A stretch of 64,000 nucleotides of DNA from CAXQZM01 sp965229645 (GTDB lineage: Bacteria > Pseudomonadota > Alphaproteobacteria > UBA7985). The notes under the pieces are model-generated. The model was given only the letters and a program-made list of their open reading frames with translations, searched no databases and had not been told where the DNA came from. The stretch spans positions 620,001 to 684,000 of the forward strand of contig OZ245893.1 of the NCBI GenBank assembly GCA_965229645.1, given 5' to 3'. A program made the position numbers and the translations under genes. Shown piece by piece: positions 14,525-24,314 of this stretch (positions within the stretch are counted from its first letter, which is position 1; every line of letters begins with the position of its first letter).

Positions 14525-15733
14525 CTAGTCCTCGGTCTGGCGCACCATGCGCGTCACAAAAAAGGCGATGAAGATCAGCATGAAGGCGAACAGCACCATA
14601 GAGACAGCAGCGGACTTGCCGTAGTTGCCGCCGCCCTCGCCAAAGCCAAGGTCGAACATGTACCGCGCCATAACCTCTGATCGGCGTTGGCCCACCGTCA
14701 TAACTTGCACGAGGTCAAAGCTGCGCAGCGCGCCGATGGTCGTCACCACCACGCAGATAAAGGTCGCGGGCCAGAGCTGCGGCAAGATGATGAGGCGAAA
14801 CAAGCGAAACCCCTTGGCCCCGTCGAGGCTGCCCGCCTCGATCAACTCGGGGTTGATGGCGGTCAAGCCTGCCAGATAGATGATGATGCAGTAGGCAATT
14901 TGCGGGTACCAGGCCGCGAAGATGATCCCAATGTTGGACCAGCCCGAGGTACCCAAGATGCCATTTTTGCCCCAGCCCATCCATTGGTAGAACCCCACCA
15001 AAGGTCCCGCGTCGGGATTGTAGAAAAACTGGAACAAAAAGGCGATAACCGCAGGGGCGATGACGAACGGGAAGAAGAACAGCGGCTTAACGAGGCGATT
15101 GACCAGCGTCGATTGGTTGAGCAACACGGCGAGCGCCAGGCCGATGGGAATGGCGACCTGGAACATGAGCAGCCAGAGCGTGTTGTTGATCACCGACTCC
15201 CACATGGGCGAAAGGCGCGGGTACGAAGGGCGCTTGGCTTCGCGAATGGCGAAGGGCTCAAAACCCAGATTGCCGAAGGTCAGGTTGTAGGTTCGCGCGG
15301 GAAGGTTCTGGAACCCAGATCGCGTCCAAGTACCCAGGGTGGCGAGGGATTTGGCCAGGCGCTGGGTATCTTTGGCCAAGCCTCTGTACTGCTGCTTGTC
15401 CTCGTCCCAAGGCCCCAAAAACAGGTCTTGATAGTGGCCGAGGCCGTTCCACTCCATGTCGAGGACGCGGCGGCACGTCTGCCCCTCCGACAAGTCACCA
15501 AGCGCCCGACCGTCGGCGCAGATGTACCTATTGTCGTAGGCTTCGTGCAGGGAGATCCAGGCCGACCCGCCAATAGGGTAAATGACAAAGACTGCGAAAA
15601 ACAGCGCCGCAGGGGCCAAGAACAAAATTCGCGTCGGCCCGAATTTAATGAAGCGGCCCAAGGTAAAGGCCGCAAGGCCAACCGCGACGGCGAGGCCGAT
15701 CAAGATCCACAAGGTATAGCTGATGCCGAGCAC
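14525..15733 (-). CDS. ABC sugar transporter permease (AglF-like)
   Basis: A 402-aa MalF/AglF-type permease with several membrane spans and a large periplasmic insertion after the second (DNRYICADGRALGDLSEG onwards). The EAA loop is LIEAGSLDGAKGFRLFRLII. I place the start at GTG 15733 because GGGAGG lies 6 nt upstream. The frame extends further up to a TTG at 15796, but that segment looks non-coding. It forms an operon with the AglG-like gene and is divergent from the binding-protein gene. Confidence 0.88.
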   Translation of the reverse strand: MLGISYTLWILIGLAVAVGLAAFTLGRFIKFGPTRILFLAPAALFFAVFVIYPIGGSAWISLHEAYDNRYICADGRALGDLSEGQTCRRVLDMEWNGLGHYQDLFLGPWDEDKQQYRGLAKDTQRLAKSLATLGTWTRSGFQNLPARTYNLTFGNLGFEPFAIREAKRPSYPRLSPMWESVINNTLWLLMFQVAIPIGLALAVLLNQSTLVNRLVKPLFFFPFVIAPAVIAFLFQFFYNPDAGPLVGFYQWMGWGKNGILGTSGWSNIGIIFAAWYPQIAYCIIIYLAGLTAINPELIEAGSLDGAKGFRLFRLIILPQLWPATFICVVVTTIGALRSFDLVQVMTVGQRRSEVMARYMFDLGFGEGGGNYGKSAAVSMVLFAFMLIFIAFFVTRMVRQTED

Positions 15734-15920
15734 GTCGTACCTCCCAAGTCGCGACGATAGGGGGAAGCGGCCCAGCGCGTCAAGGCAGAGGCGCAAAGTT
15801 TAGGTTCCGAAACCTCCGAAATTCGCCGCGCCTTGCCTTGACCTTGCAAAGGGCATCTATAGAGTCGCCGCGACGGGCAGGTCGTTCTGCCGCGCTTATC
15901 TACCCCAACGGAGGAGACAC

Positions 15921-17147
15921 ATGAAAAAGTTCCTACTCGGCGTTTCGACCGCCGCCCTTATTTCTGGCACAGCAGCGGCGGAAGGGTCGCTGGTGATTGC
16001 GGCCAATACATCGGACCCCGCGCCGCGCGCGGCTTTTGAGGCGGTTGTTGCAGCCTTCAGCGAGGCCAACCCCGACATCGACGTGACGTTCAACGTCACC
16101 GAACACGAGGCCTACAAGACCGAAATCCGCAACTTCCTGGCCGCCGATACGGGCCCTGACATCGGTTTCTGGTTCGCGGGCAACCGCATGGCGGGCTTCG
16201 TTGAAAACGGCCTCTTTGCCGACGTTTCGGACGTTTGGGCCGACAACGGGTTGGCCGACGCCATGGCGTCAACCATGCCGTCCATCACCTTTGACGGCGC
16301 GCAGTACGCGCTACCCTATTCCTACTACCAATGGGGCGTCTACTACCGGCCTGACGTTTACGCCGACGCGGGCGTCGACGTTCCCAGCAGCTACGACGAT
16401 TTGATCGCGGCCTGCGAGACTATGGCGGGTATGGGCAAGTCGCTCTTCACCATCGGCACCAAGTTCAAATGGACCGCTGGCGGCTGGTTTGACTATGTCA
16501 ACATGCGCACCAACGGCCTGCAATTCCATACGGACCTCATGCTAGGCAAAATCGCCTACACCGACGACCGTGTTCGGGCGACATTCGACAACTGGGCGCG
16601 GGCAGTGAACGCAGGTTGCTTTAACGAGGGTCACCAGAACCTGTCTTGGCAGGAAGGCCAAGCCCCGCTGATCAACGGCGATGCAGGGTCGTACCTGATC
16701 GGGAATTTCTTGGTGCCCAACGTTCCTGAGGAAACCAAAGCGGCGCTGGACTTCTACCAGTTCCCCGACATCGATGCGTCCATCGCGCGCGGCGAAGATG
16801 CGCCGACCGACTTGATCTTCATCCCGTCGAACGCGCAAAATATGGACAATGCCAAAAAGTTCCTCTCCTTTGTTGCACAGGCCGAAAACCTGACCGACAT
16901 CAACGAAGCGCTGCAACAACTCTCGCCCCACGCGGACTCGCCAGCGTCCGAGGATCGGTTCTTGGCGGCGGGCGCAGAGATGCTGTCGCGCTCCGTCACT
17001 GCCCAGTTCTTCGACCGCGATAACTCGCCCGAGATGGCAGGGCCAGCCATGGAGTTGCTGGTCGAGTTCATGCTCGATCCAGGTGAAATCGACGGCATCC
17101 TAGAAGACCTGGAAGCGCTGCGCGAGGATGTGTACGGCGCTCTGTAG
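15921..17147 (+). CDS. Periplasmic sugar-binding protein of ABC transporter
   Basis: A 408-aa family 1 extracellular solute-binding protein. The first ~20 residues are a signal peptide (MKKFLLGVSTAALISGTAAA). Typical motifs are FEAVVAAFSEANPDIDVTF, GPDIGFWFAGNRMAGFVENG and ALPYSYYQWGVYYR. A strong ribosome site GGAGGAGAC precedes the ATG. It is divergently transcribed from the two permease genes across a 187-bp gap. TTGACC near 15838 and TATAGA near 15858 lie in that gap, but their 14-bp spacing is poor. The matching ATPase is encoded at 17803-18894. Confidence 0.92.
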   Translation: MKKFLLGVSTAALISGTAAAEGSLVIAANTSDPAPRAAFEAVVAAFSEANPDIDVTFNVTEHEAYKTEIRNFLAADTGPDIGFWFAGNRMAGFVENGLFADVSDVWADNGLADAMASTMPSITFDGAQYALPYSYYQWGVYYRPDVYADAGVDVPSSYDDLIAACETMAGMGKSLFTIGTKFKWTAGGWFDYVNMRTNGLQFHTDLMLGKIAYTDDRVRATFDNWARAVNAGCFNEGHQNLSWQEGQAPLINGDAGSYLIGNFLVPNVPEETKAALDFYQFPDIDASIARGEDAPTDLIFIPSNAQNMDNAKKFLSFVAQAENLTDINEALQQLSPHADSPASEDRFLAAGAEMLSRSVTAQFFDRDNSPEMAGPAMELLVEFMLDPGEIDGILEDLEALREDVYGAL

Positions 17148-17169
17148 GACGCTGGAACTCTTCAAATGC

Positions 17170-17796
17170 TTAGGGTTCGGTAAGCTTCATCGCTTCTAAA
17201 GTGAGTTTGATCGCGATTGCAAACATGGTGATCGCGATCAACAGGTCTAGGACACGCCAGGCACGCGCTGACGTGAACAAGGGCCGAAGACGCGAAGCGC
17301 CGAACCCAAGGGCCGCAAAAAACGCGAACGAGGCCAGGGATCCGCCGAGAAAGAAGGCGAATTTCTCTGAGGCGGTTTTGTACTCGACCGATATGGCGCC
17401 CATGAGGGCCATGGTGTCCAAGTAGACATGGGGATTGAGCCAGGTGAAGGCCGCAGCAAGGGCAAGAACGCCCCCTAGGGTCGTTCGCGATTGCCCCGCC
17501 GCCATGGCCCCCCCGCCTTGCCACGCTGCCCAAAGTCGGTTGACCCCGTAGGCGCTAAGGAACGCAACACCCAGCCAAAGCATGAGGGGGCGGAAGAAGG
17601 GGACGCGCGCGACAATGGCGTCAAACCCCAGCACCCCAGCCCCGATCAAAATTGCGTCCGAGGCCCCGCAAAACACCACAAGCGGCAGCACATGCCGCTG
17701 CATCAGACCTTGGCGCAGCACAAAGGCGTTCTGCGATCCAATGGCGAGAATGAGCCCGAGCCCCGAGGAAAACCCGATCAGGGCAGGCGCGAGCAT
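17170..17796 (-). CDS. LysE/ArgO-family amino-acid exporter
   Basis: A 208-aa inner-membrane protein with about six hydrophobic helices. The family signature is clear: GLGLILAIGSQNAFVLRQGLM at the N terminus and FTWLNPHVYLDTMALMG in the middle. LysE/ArgO proteins export lysine or arginine analogues. It lies 6 bp downstream of the ABC ATPase gene and is probably co-transcribed, although no functional link is apparent. Confidence 0.9.
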   Translation of the reverse strand: MLAPALIGFSSGLGLILAIGSQNAFVLRQGLMQRHVLPLVVFCGASDAILIGAGVLGFDAIVARVPFFRPLMLWLGVAFLSAYGVNRLWAAWQGGGAMAAGQSRTTLGGVLALAAAFTWLNPHVYLDTMALMGAISVEYKTASEKFAFFLGGSLASFAFFAALGFGASRLRPLFTSARAWRVLDLLIAITMFAIAIKLTLEAMKLTEP

Positions 17797-17802
17797 TATT
17801 TC

Positions 17803-18894
17803 TTAGTTGGTGCCTTGGGTCAGGGCCGCGCCTGCGTCGTCGAATAGGTGCACGTACTTGGCCCGCACGGCCAGCGCAACTTCGGCCCCCGCCTCCAGCG
17901 TCATATGGCCGTCGGACTTGAGATTGAGTTCCAAGTCACCGCAGCGCACATAGGCAAAACTCTCTGCCCCCAGTCGCTCGACGTGTCGGACGGTGCCGCC
18001 GATGCTCGCCGCCCGACCGCGCCCTGCAAGCCGCAAGTGCTCGGGACGAATGCCCAGGGTCAAGGTTCCCGAAAAGGCGTCCAGCGCCGTTGCCAAGGAA
18101 ACGTCCAAAGAATCCCCACCAGGCAAATCCAGCCGGGCCTTCTTGCCCTTCACCGTCGCCTGAACCGACATGAAGTTCATGGCGGGGGAGCCGATAAACC
18201 CTGCGACAAATTTGTTGGCGGGCCGGTGATAGAGGTCCATGGGGGCGCCGACCTGCTCGACATGGCCCGACTGTAGGACGACGATTTTGTCGGCCATGGT
18301 CATGGCCTCCACCTGATCGTGGGTCACATAAATCATGGTGGTCTTGAGCCGCTGATGCAGGTCCGTTAGCTCCTGACGCATCTGAACCCGCAACTTGGCG
18401 TCCAGATTCGACAGCGGCTCATCGAATAGGAAACACTCAGGGTCGCGGACGATGGCGCGCCCGATGGCGACCCGTTGCCGCTGTCCCCCCGACATGGCCT
18501 TGGGTTTGCGATCCAGCAGCTCGGTAATCTGCAAAATATCGGCGGCGCGCTGCACGCGCTGGTCGCGCTCTGCTTTGTTCATCCCTTGGATTTTCAGCCC
18601 AAATTCCATGTTCCCGCGAACGGTCAGATGCGGGTAGAGCGCGTAGGACTGGAACACCATGGCGACCCCGCGTTCGGACGCATGGGTGTCGTTCATCGGC
18701 TGATCGCCGATGGTCAAGGTCCCGCCACTGATCTCCTCAAGACCCGAAATCATGCGCAATAAGGTCGATTTGCCGCAGCCCGACGGCCCGACCAGGACCG
18801 CGAATTCGCCGTCCTCAATCGTCAAATTGGCGTCGTGGATCACCTCCAAACTGCCGTAGGATTTGGTGATGTTTTCGAGTCTAACTTGGGCCAT
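17803..18894 (-). CDS. ABC transporter ATP-binding protein (UgpC/AglK-like)
   Basis: A 363-aa sugar-importer ATPase. Walker A GPSGCGKST (about residues 37-45), Q-loop VFQSYALYPHL, signature MSGGQRQRVAIGRAI and Walker B CFLFDEPLSNLDAKLR are all present. It carries the C-terminal TOBE/MalK regulatory domain (TLGIRPEHLRLAGRG). It most likely energises the AglF/AglG-like permeases despite lying in a separate minus-strand unit on the far side of the binding-protein gene. Confidence 0.93.
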   Translation of the reverse strand: MAQVRLENITKSYGSLEVIHDANLTIEDGEFAVLVGPSGCGKSTLLRMISGLEEISGGTLTIGDQPMNDTHASERGVAMVFQSYALYPHLTVRGNMEFGLKIQGMNKAERDQRVQRAADILQITELLDRKPKAMSGGQRQRVAIGRAIVRDPECFLFDEPLSNLDAKLRVQMRQELTDLHQRLKTTMIYVTHDQVEAMTMADKIVVLQSGHVEQVGAPMDLYHRPANKFVAGFIGSPAMNFMSVQATVKGKKARLDLPGGDSLDVSLATALDAFSGTLTLGIRPEHLRLAGRGRAASIGGTVRHVERLGAESFAYVRCGDLELNLKSDGHMTLEAGAEVALAVRAKYVHLFDDAGAALTQGTN

Positions 18895-18918
18895 GAGGGG
18901 TCCTCCGCCCTGTCTCTT

Positions 18919-19114
18919 ATACCAACGGCCAAAAAAGTTGACACTTTTTTGGCCGTTTTATGTCTCACGGCAGAAACGCTTCGCGTTTCGCCTCCGACGG
19001 GCCTCCGCTTCTACCCCGAGGCGCTTTCGCGCTATTCTCGGGGCCGCTACGGGGGCCGCAGTCGCGGCCCTTATACCAGCAAACATAAGAGTCATTCTGG
19101 GTCGTCGCTGGTAT
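18919..19114 (+). repeat. MITE-like structured repeat, copy 2
   Basis: 196 bp, oriented as copy 1, with ends ATACCAACGG and CGCTGGTAT. The first stem is perfect, ACGGCCAAAAAAGT/ACTTTTTTGGCCGT around TGAC. It differs from copy 1 by paired changes in both arms. It fills the gap between the start of the ABC ATPase gene and the end of folD. Confidence 0.85.
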
Positions 19115-19127
19115 AAGCTTGCTTGGC

Positions 19128-20030
19128 CTAGGCTGTTAAGCCCTCAGGCTCGTCGAGGCCCTCGGAACGGCACGCAGCGGTCAGAGTGTTGGCCAGCAGG
19201 CAGGCGATGGTCATGGGGCCAACCCCCCCAGGGACGGGGGTGATGGCCCCCGCAACCCCTGCACAGCTGTCAAAGTGGGCGTCACCGACAATTTTGGTCT
19301 TGCCCTCGCCCTTCTCGGGCGCGGCGACGCGGTTGATGCCCACGTCGATCACCGTGGCCCCAGGCTTAAGGTAGTCGCCCGTGATCATTTCGGGGCGTCC
19401 CACCGCCGCGACAACAATATCGCCCTGGCGGCAGACCGCTTCTAGGTCTTGGGTCCGCGAATGGGCGACGGTCACCGTGCACGAGTCGCCGAGCAATAGG
19501 GCCGCCATGGGCTTGCCGACAATGTTGGACCGCCCAACGACGACGGCGTGCAAGCCCGATAAGCTGCCGTGAAAATCGCGCAGCATCATGAGGCACCCCA
19601 GCGGGGTACAAGGGACCATGGACTTTTGGCCCGTGTTGAGCCGGCCGACATTGGAAATGTGAAAGCCATCGACGTCCTTCTCGGGGCGGATCGCGTTGAT
19701 GACGTCGTGTTCGTTGAGGTGCGCGGGCAGGGGCAACTGAACCAAAATGCCATGGACGCTCGGGTTCGCGTTCAGGTCCGCGACCTTGGCCATCAAGGTG
19801 CTTTGATCCGTATCGGCGGGCAGGCGATGCTCGAACGAGTTCATGCCTGCCTCCAGCGTCTGCTTGCCCTTAGAGCGCACATAGACTTGGCTTGCGGGGT
19901 CTTCCCCGACCAAGACCACCGCCAACCCGGGGGTGAGGCCGTGGTCGGCTTTCAGCGCGGCAACATGGGTCGCAACCTGCACGCGGACCCGCGCGGCAAA
20001 GGCTTTGCCGTCCAAGATTGTGGCTGTCAT
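19128..20030 (-). CDS. folD: Methylenetetrahydrofolate dehydrogenase / cyclohydrolase
   Basis: A 300-aa bifunctional enzyme interconverting 5,10-methylene-THF and 10-formyl-THF with NADP+. Signatures: VYVRSKGKQTLEAGM (containing the catalytic Lys region), GILVQLPLPAHLNE, PEKDVDGFH, VVGRSNIVGKP (dinucleotide-binding) and TPVPGGVGPMT. Normal length. Confidence 0.96.
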   Translation of the reverse strand: MTATILDGKAFAARVRVQVATHVAALKADHGLTPGLAVVLVGEDPASQVYVRSKGKQTLEAGMNSFEHRLPADTDQSTLMAKVADLNANPSVHGILVQLPLPAHLNEHDVINAIRPEKDVDGFHISNVGRLNTGQKSMVPCTPLGCLMMLRDFHGSLSGLHAVVVGRSNIVGKPMAALLLGDSCTVTVAHSRTQDLEAVCRQGDIVVAAVGRPEMITGDYLKPGATVIDVGINRVAAPEKGEGKTKIVGDAHFDSCAGVAGAITPVPGGVGPMTIACLLANTLTAACRSEGLDEPEGLTA

Positions 20031-20208
20031 AGATCAACTCCCTTTTCTTTTGGGTCCGCTTAGGTAAGTTCGCGCCAAACAACCCCCCAAGCTGCGACAC
20101 CTTCTCCTTTAGCCGACTCTCCTTGACCTTCGGGCCACCTTCACATGGACCTTGGAGAACCCACCTCCGCAAGGGAAGAATCGATCCAGAACCGAACGCT
20201 TACCGCAC

Positions 20209-21687
20209 ATGACCCAGCACGTCTTTATGGCCTGTCTCTCGACCGAGACCAACACCTTCGCCCCCATGCCCACGGGCCTGCAAGCCTACAAGGACTATTA
20301 CTATCGCGAGGGCACCGCAACGCAGGAACCCGCGACCCTGATGACCGAGTCCCTGCACGTTTGGCGGGACGAAGCACAGGCACGCGGGTGGCGCGTAAGC
20401 GAAGGCCTGACCGCAATCGCGGAACCGGCGGGGCTGACCCCTAAGGCGGTCTATGAAGGCTTGCGCGATCGCATCAAGCGCGACTTGGCGGCGGCAGGCG
20501 GGCCGAGCCTGATCCTCTTGCAGCTCCATGGGGCCATGGTCGCGCAGGGCTATGAAGACTGCGAGGCCGATTTGGTCGCGCACATCCGCGATCTCTGCCC
20601 CCAGGCCTTCATCGGCGTTGCTTTGGACCTGCATTGTCACTTGACCCAAGCCTTGTTGGATCGATGCGATGCCGTCATCACCATGAAGGAATACCCGCAC
20701 GACGATGTTGGCGACCGCGCGCGGGACTTATTCCAGATCGCGGCAGAAACTTTGGCAGGGCGACTCAGGCCGACCATGGCGCTGTTCGACTGCCATATGA
20801 TCGACCTTTACCTGACCAAGACCGCGCCCATGGCCCAATTTGTCGAGCGCATGCGGCAGGTCGAATCGGAACCTGGTATCGCCTCGGTCTCCTTGGGTCA
20901 TGGATTTCCTTGGGCCGACGTGCCGGCGGTGGGCGCGCGCTTGCTGGTGGTTGCCGACGGGGACGCGCGCTTGGCGAGCGAAACCGCAGCGCGCTTGGGC
21001 CAGGAGTTTTACGCCCTAAGGCACGACCTGCGACGCACTTACCCCGATTTGACCGAAGGTCTGGATCGCGCCGCCGAAGCAACAGAAACTCCCGTGACGC
21101 TGGCGGACATGTCCGACAACCCAGGGGCAGGGGCACCTGGCGATTCGACTTTTGTGTTGCGGGCGGTGCTGGCCCGCAAGATGCACGATGTGGCCCTGGG
21201 CCTGATCTGGGACCCCATGGCTGTCGCCGCGTGCTGCCAAGCGGGGCAGGGTGCGCGCCTGACCTTGCGCCTTGGCGGCAAAACCGAAGCCGCGTCGGGC
21301 GATCCCATCGATGTGCAAGGGCAGGTGGTTCAGATCACCTCGGGCCTGGTTCAACACTTGGGCGAAGGCGCGGAGCCCTTGGGGACCTTGGTCCATGTGC
21401 GCTTGGCCGATCAAGTGGACGTTCTGATCAACGATCTTCGCACCCAGGTCTATCATCCTGAGGCCTTTACGCAAATGGGGATCGATCTGGGGCGCAAGCG
21501 CCTCATCGTCGTCAAGTCCACGTTCCATTTCTACAGCGCTTTTTCTGACCTGTCCCAGCAGGTGATTTTTTGCGCCACGCCTGGGCGCGTCAATCCCGAC
21601 ACGCAAAGGATCGCCTACACCCAACGCGCGCCAAACTACTGGCCCAAACAAGACGATCCCCTGGGGAAACCCATTTACGATCCTTGA
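20209..21687 (+). CDS. M81-family (MlrC-like) metallohydrolase
   Basis: A 492-aa protein of the MlrC/M81 family. The N-terminal domain has STETNTFAPMPTGL, LILLQLHGAM and the metal-binding ALDLHCHLT. The C-terminal MlrC domain has LADMSDNPGAGAPGDSTF and VVKSTFHFYSAF. MlrC cleaves linearised microcystin peptides, but most family members in alphaproteobacteria have unknown natural substrates, so microcystin degradation should not be assumed. ATG 20209 is chosen; the TTG at 20152 extends into unconserved sequence. Confidence 0.88.
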   Translation: MTQHVFMACLSTETNTFAPMPTGLQAYKDYYYREGTATQEPATLMTESLHVWRDEAQARGWRVSEGLTAIAEPAGLTPKAVYEGLRDRIKRDLAAAGGPSLILLQLHGAMVAQGYEDCEADLVAHIRDLCPQAFIGVALDLHCHLTQALLDRCDAVITMKEYPHDDVGDRARDLFQIAAETLAGRLRPTMALFDCHMIDLYLTKTAPMAQFVERMRQVESEPGIASVSLGHGFPWADVPAVGARLLVVADGDARLASETAARLGQEFYALRHDLRRTYPDLTEGLDRAAEATETPVTLADMSDNPGAGAPGDSTFVLRAVLARKMHDVALGLIWDPMAVAACCQAGQGARLTLRLGGKTEAASGDPIDVQGQVVQITSGLVQHLGEGAEPLGTLVHVRLADQVDVLINDLRTQVYHPEAFTQMGIDLGRKRLIVVKSTFHFYSAFSDLSQQVIFCATPGRVNPDTQRIAYTQRAPNYWPKQDDPLGKPIYDP

Positions 21688-21991
21688 GAAGCCGTATGAA
21701 GCGCAGTCGCAGGATCTGGCACTGATGGAGAGCAGGAAGTCCAGACCGCACGAACCTTGTGCTGTGCCAAACGATGCCCAACAGGCACGCCCCCAGGGGA
21801 CGGGCAGACTTGAGAGTGATTTAATCTCCCACCAGCATGGCTCAGCATTTCACGCTTCGTGGAGCGCGCACCTTCTTAAGTTCGCGAATTTTAACGCATT
21901 TTCGCGAAATCTTCGCGGGGACCCTCTGGCCTTTGCTGCGAGCCGCGCTAGGTTCGCAACGAATTCATACCACTTCGATCAGGACCTTAAA
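21688..21991. other. Intergenic region before the MipA-like gene with dispersed repeat remnant
   Basis: No gene is supported. Bases about 21690-21835 resemble 29829-29960: both contain TCGCAGGATC and GCAGGAAGTCCAGAC, then GCACGAACCTT and ACAGGCACGCC. It is a second member of that dispersed family. The last ~130 bases are A+T-richer and probably hold the promoter of the next gene. Confidence 0.5.
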
Positions 21992-22774
21992 ATGACCCCT
22001 AAGACCCTTATCCTCTTTTCCTCGCTTGCCCTAGCAACAGCGCCCACCTTTGCCCAAACCCTCCCAGTGGGTGCCGAGGAGGAGGGGTGGAGCTTTTCCG
22101 TCGGCGGCGCGCTCCTTTACGGCCCCGAGTACTTGGGCGACGATGAAACCGATGTGGCGGCGCTGCCCGACTTCAGCGCCCAGTGGGGCGATCGTTTCGA
22201 GGCCTCGCTCTCGCGCGGGGTGCGCTACAAGGCGATGAATAGCCAGAGGTTTTCGGCGGGCCCCACCCTATCGCTCAGCATGGGAAGGTCGAGCGATGAG
22301 TTGAGCGACCTCGGGTTCGACGACATAGATCCCTCCCTAGAGGCTGGGGGTTTCCTCGAGTTGGCGTCCTTTCCGTTCTATTTGGACGCTGAGGTTGCCC
22401 AAGGGCTCTCGGGCGGCCACGAAGGCCTGTCAAGTGCGATGGAATTGGGCCTGCTCGGCAGATTGGGGTCGAATTTTTTCTTTCGCGCAGGGCTATCGGC
22501 AACCTACGGGGATGATCAGTATGTAAACTCGTTTTTCGGGATCGACAGCACCGAATCTGCCAGTTCAGACCTTGCAACCTACGAGGGGAAAGCGGGCCTT
22601 GTCTCGACGGGCGTAACGATCAGCGCCTTCATTCCCCAGGGTGAACGCGGGGTCATATTGGGCTTTCTATCGCGCGAAAACCTCGACAGCGAATTGGCCG
22701 ACTCCCCGCTGATCGAAACCCACGGCGACGAAGAACAAACGTCGCTCGGCCTCGTCTATCAGTTCAAACTGTAA
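21992..22774 (+). CDS. MipA/OmpV-family outer-membrane protein
   Basis: 260 aa with a signal peptide (MTPKTLILFSSLALATAPTFA). The mature part is an alternating beta pattern ending in an aromatic-type outer-membrane signature (LGLVYQFKL). GWSFSVGGALLYGPEYLGDDE at the mature N terminus is the start of the MipA/OmpV family, which are small beta-barrels or scaffold proteins of the outer membrane. The frame stays open upstream to 21725, but that stretch lies in a dispersed repeat. Confidence 0.82.
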   Translation: MTPKTLILFSSLALATAPTFAQTLPVGAEEEGWSFSVGGALLYGPEYLGDDETDVAALPDFSAQWGDRFEASLSRGVRYKAMNSQRFSAGPTLSLSMGRSSDELSDLGFDDIDPSLEAGGFLELASFPFYLDAEVAQGLSGGHEGLSSAMELGLLGRLGSNFFFRAGLSATYGDDQYVNSFFGIDSTESASSDLATYEGKAGLVSTGVTISAFIPQGERGVILGFLSRENLDSELADSPLIETHGDEEQTSLGLVYQFKL

Positions 22775-22780
22775 GGCCCA

Positions 22781-22971
22781 CGACCATAGAAATTAACATT
22801 TTTATGGTCGTTTTGTGTCTCACGGCAGAAACGCTTCGCGTTTCGCCTCCGACGGGGCCTTCGCTTATACCCCGAGGCGCTTTCTTAGCTCATCTCGGGG
22901 CCGCTGCGGGGGCCGCAGTCGCGGCCCCTATACCAACGATCAAATGAGTCGTTCTGGGTCGCCGTCGGTAT
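22781..22971 (+). repeat. MITE-like structured repeat, copy 3 (left end eroded)
   Basis: Same orientation as copies 1 and 2. The left ATACCA is lost, but the first stem survives as ACGACCATAGAAAT/ATTTTTATGGTCGT with one G-T pair, although its sequence is quite different from copies 1 and 2. The right end is GTCGGTAT. It lies just after the MipA-like stop. Confidence 0.8.
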
Positions 22972-23144
22972 ATGACCAATAGCCCCTTTTATGTCACCCT
23001 GAGCCTCGATTTCCAACTTGTTCTGGGGGCAGGCGAGGCAGGGTGAGGTTGCGTATCTATCTATTGATCTCCGCCGACATCAAGGTTGCGCCCTTGCCAT
23101 CGGCGCGGCGACAAAGCCCTTGACCCGCCCCCCTGGACTTTGAC
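22972..23144. promoter_or_regulatory. carA leader with long inverted repeat
   Basis: CACCCTGAGCCTCG (22995-23008) pairs with CGAGGCAGGGTG (23034-23045) with a 2-nt bulge. The rest is probably promoter and leader of carA. The hairpin could end upstream transcription or be another dispersed palindrome. Confidence 0.35.
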
Positions 23145-24314
23145 ATGGCCCAGCCCATGCCCACCGTGCAAGACGCTGCTCCACAACCCGAAGCCGCCAC
23201 CGCTGCCCTAGTGTTGAGCGACGGCAGCCTGTTTTGGGGCCATGGCTTGGGCCGCCTCGGCGACGCGGTGGGCGAGGTTTGTTTTAATACGTCCATGACG
23301 GGCTACCAGGAAATCTTAACGGACCCGTCCTACGCGGGCCAGATCATCAATTTCACCTTTCCGCACATCGGCAATGTCGGCACGACGCCCGAAGACTTGG
23401 AGAGCCTGACCCCTGCCGCACGGGGGTGCATCGTGCGGGCCGACCCTACGGACCCCTCCAACTATCGCGCTTTGCAAGCCTTAAGCGCTTGGCTGGCGGA
23501 TCGGGGCTTGGTCGGGATTGCGGGCTTGGATACGCGCGCGGTAACGCGGCGCATTCGCGATCAGGGCCCGCCGACGGGGGTCTTGGTCCACCAGCGCGAC
23601 GGCCAGATCGATTTGGCGGCAGCCTGGCAAGCGACGCAAGACTGGCCAGGGTTGGAAGGCATGGATTTGGCCAAGGCTGTTACCTGCAAAACGCCCTATA
23701 CCTGGGCGACGGGACGCTGGACTTTAACTAAGGGCTATGGGCAGGTTTCGAACCCTAGCAAGCGGGTGGTGGCCTTCGATTTTGGCGCGAAGCACAACAT
23801 CTTGCGGTGCCTGGCGTCCTTGGGGTGCGACGTGATCGTCGTCCCAGGAACGACAACCGCGGCCGACGCGCTGGCGCACGAACCCGACGGCATCTTCTTG
23901 TCGAACGGGCCCGGCGACCCCGCGGCGACGGGCGCCTACGCGGTCCCCGTAGTTCGGGACTTGCTCGCCGCCGATTTGCCCCTGTTTGGAATTTGCATCG
24001 GGCATCAAATCTTGGCCCAAGCCCTGGGCGGGAAGACTCGCAAAATGCACTTGGGTCATCGCGGCGGCAACCATCCCGTCAAAGACTTGCAGACGGGCAA
24101 GGTCGAAATTACATCGCAAAATCACGGGTTCGAAGTCGATGAGGCGAGCCTCGATTCCGACATCTGTGTCACTCACCGCAGCCTCTTTGACGGGTCCAAC
24201 GAGGGCTTGCGGCACAAAACGCGCCCCGTGTTCTCGGTGCAGTACCACCCCGAGGCCAGCCCAGGGCCGCAGGATTCGTTCTATTTGTTTGAGGAGTTTC
24301 GCGCATGTTTATGA
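23145..24314 (+). CDS. carA: Carbamoyl-phosphate synthase small (glutaminase) subunit
   Basis: 389 aa, releasing ammonia from glutamine for CarB. The class I amidotransferase triad is present: C284 in GICIGHQ, H368 and E370 in YHPEASPGP. The N-terminal CPSase domain reads VGEVCFNTSMTGYQEILTDPSY. The TGA stop (24312-24314) shares its last base with a MITE-like repeat, which separates carA from the next gene. Confidence 0.97.
   Translation: MAQPMPTVQDAAPQPEAATAALVLSDGSLFWGHGLGRLGDAVGEVCFNTSMTGYQEILTDPSYAGQIINFTFPHIGNVGTTPEDLESLTPAARGCIVRADPTDPSNYRALQALSAWLADRGLVGIAGLDTRAVTRRIRDQGPPTGVLVHQRDGQIDLAAAWQATQDWPGLEGMDLAKAVTCKTPYTWATGRWTLTKGYGQVSNPSKRVVAFDFGAKHNILRCLASLGCDVIVVPGTTTAADALAHEPDGIFLSNGPGDPAATGAYAVPVVRDLLAADLPLFGICIGHQILAQALGGKTRKMHLGHRGGNHPVKDLQTGKVEITSQNHGFEVDEASLDSDICVTHRSLFDGSNEGLRHKTRPVFSVQYHPEASPGPQDSFYLFEEFRACL

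Noticed and set aside
20209..21687. Microcystin-degradation pathway
   Set aside because: Only the MlrC-like hydrolase is present, with no mlrA, mlrB or mlrD. Family membership alone does not show the substrate.
21725..21991. N-terminal extension of the MipA-like frame
   Set aside because: It lies in a dispersed repeat and precedes a clear signal peptide beginning at 21992.
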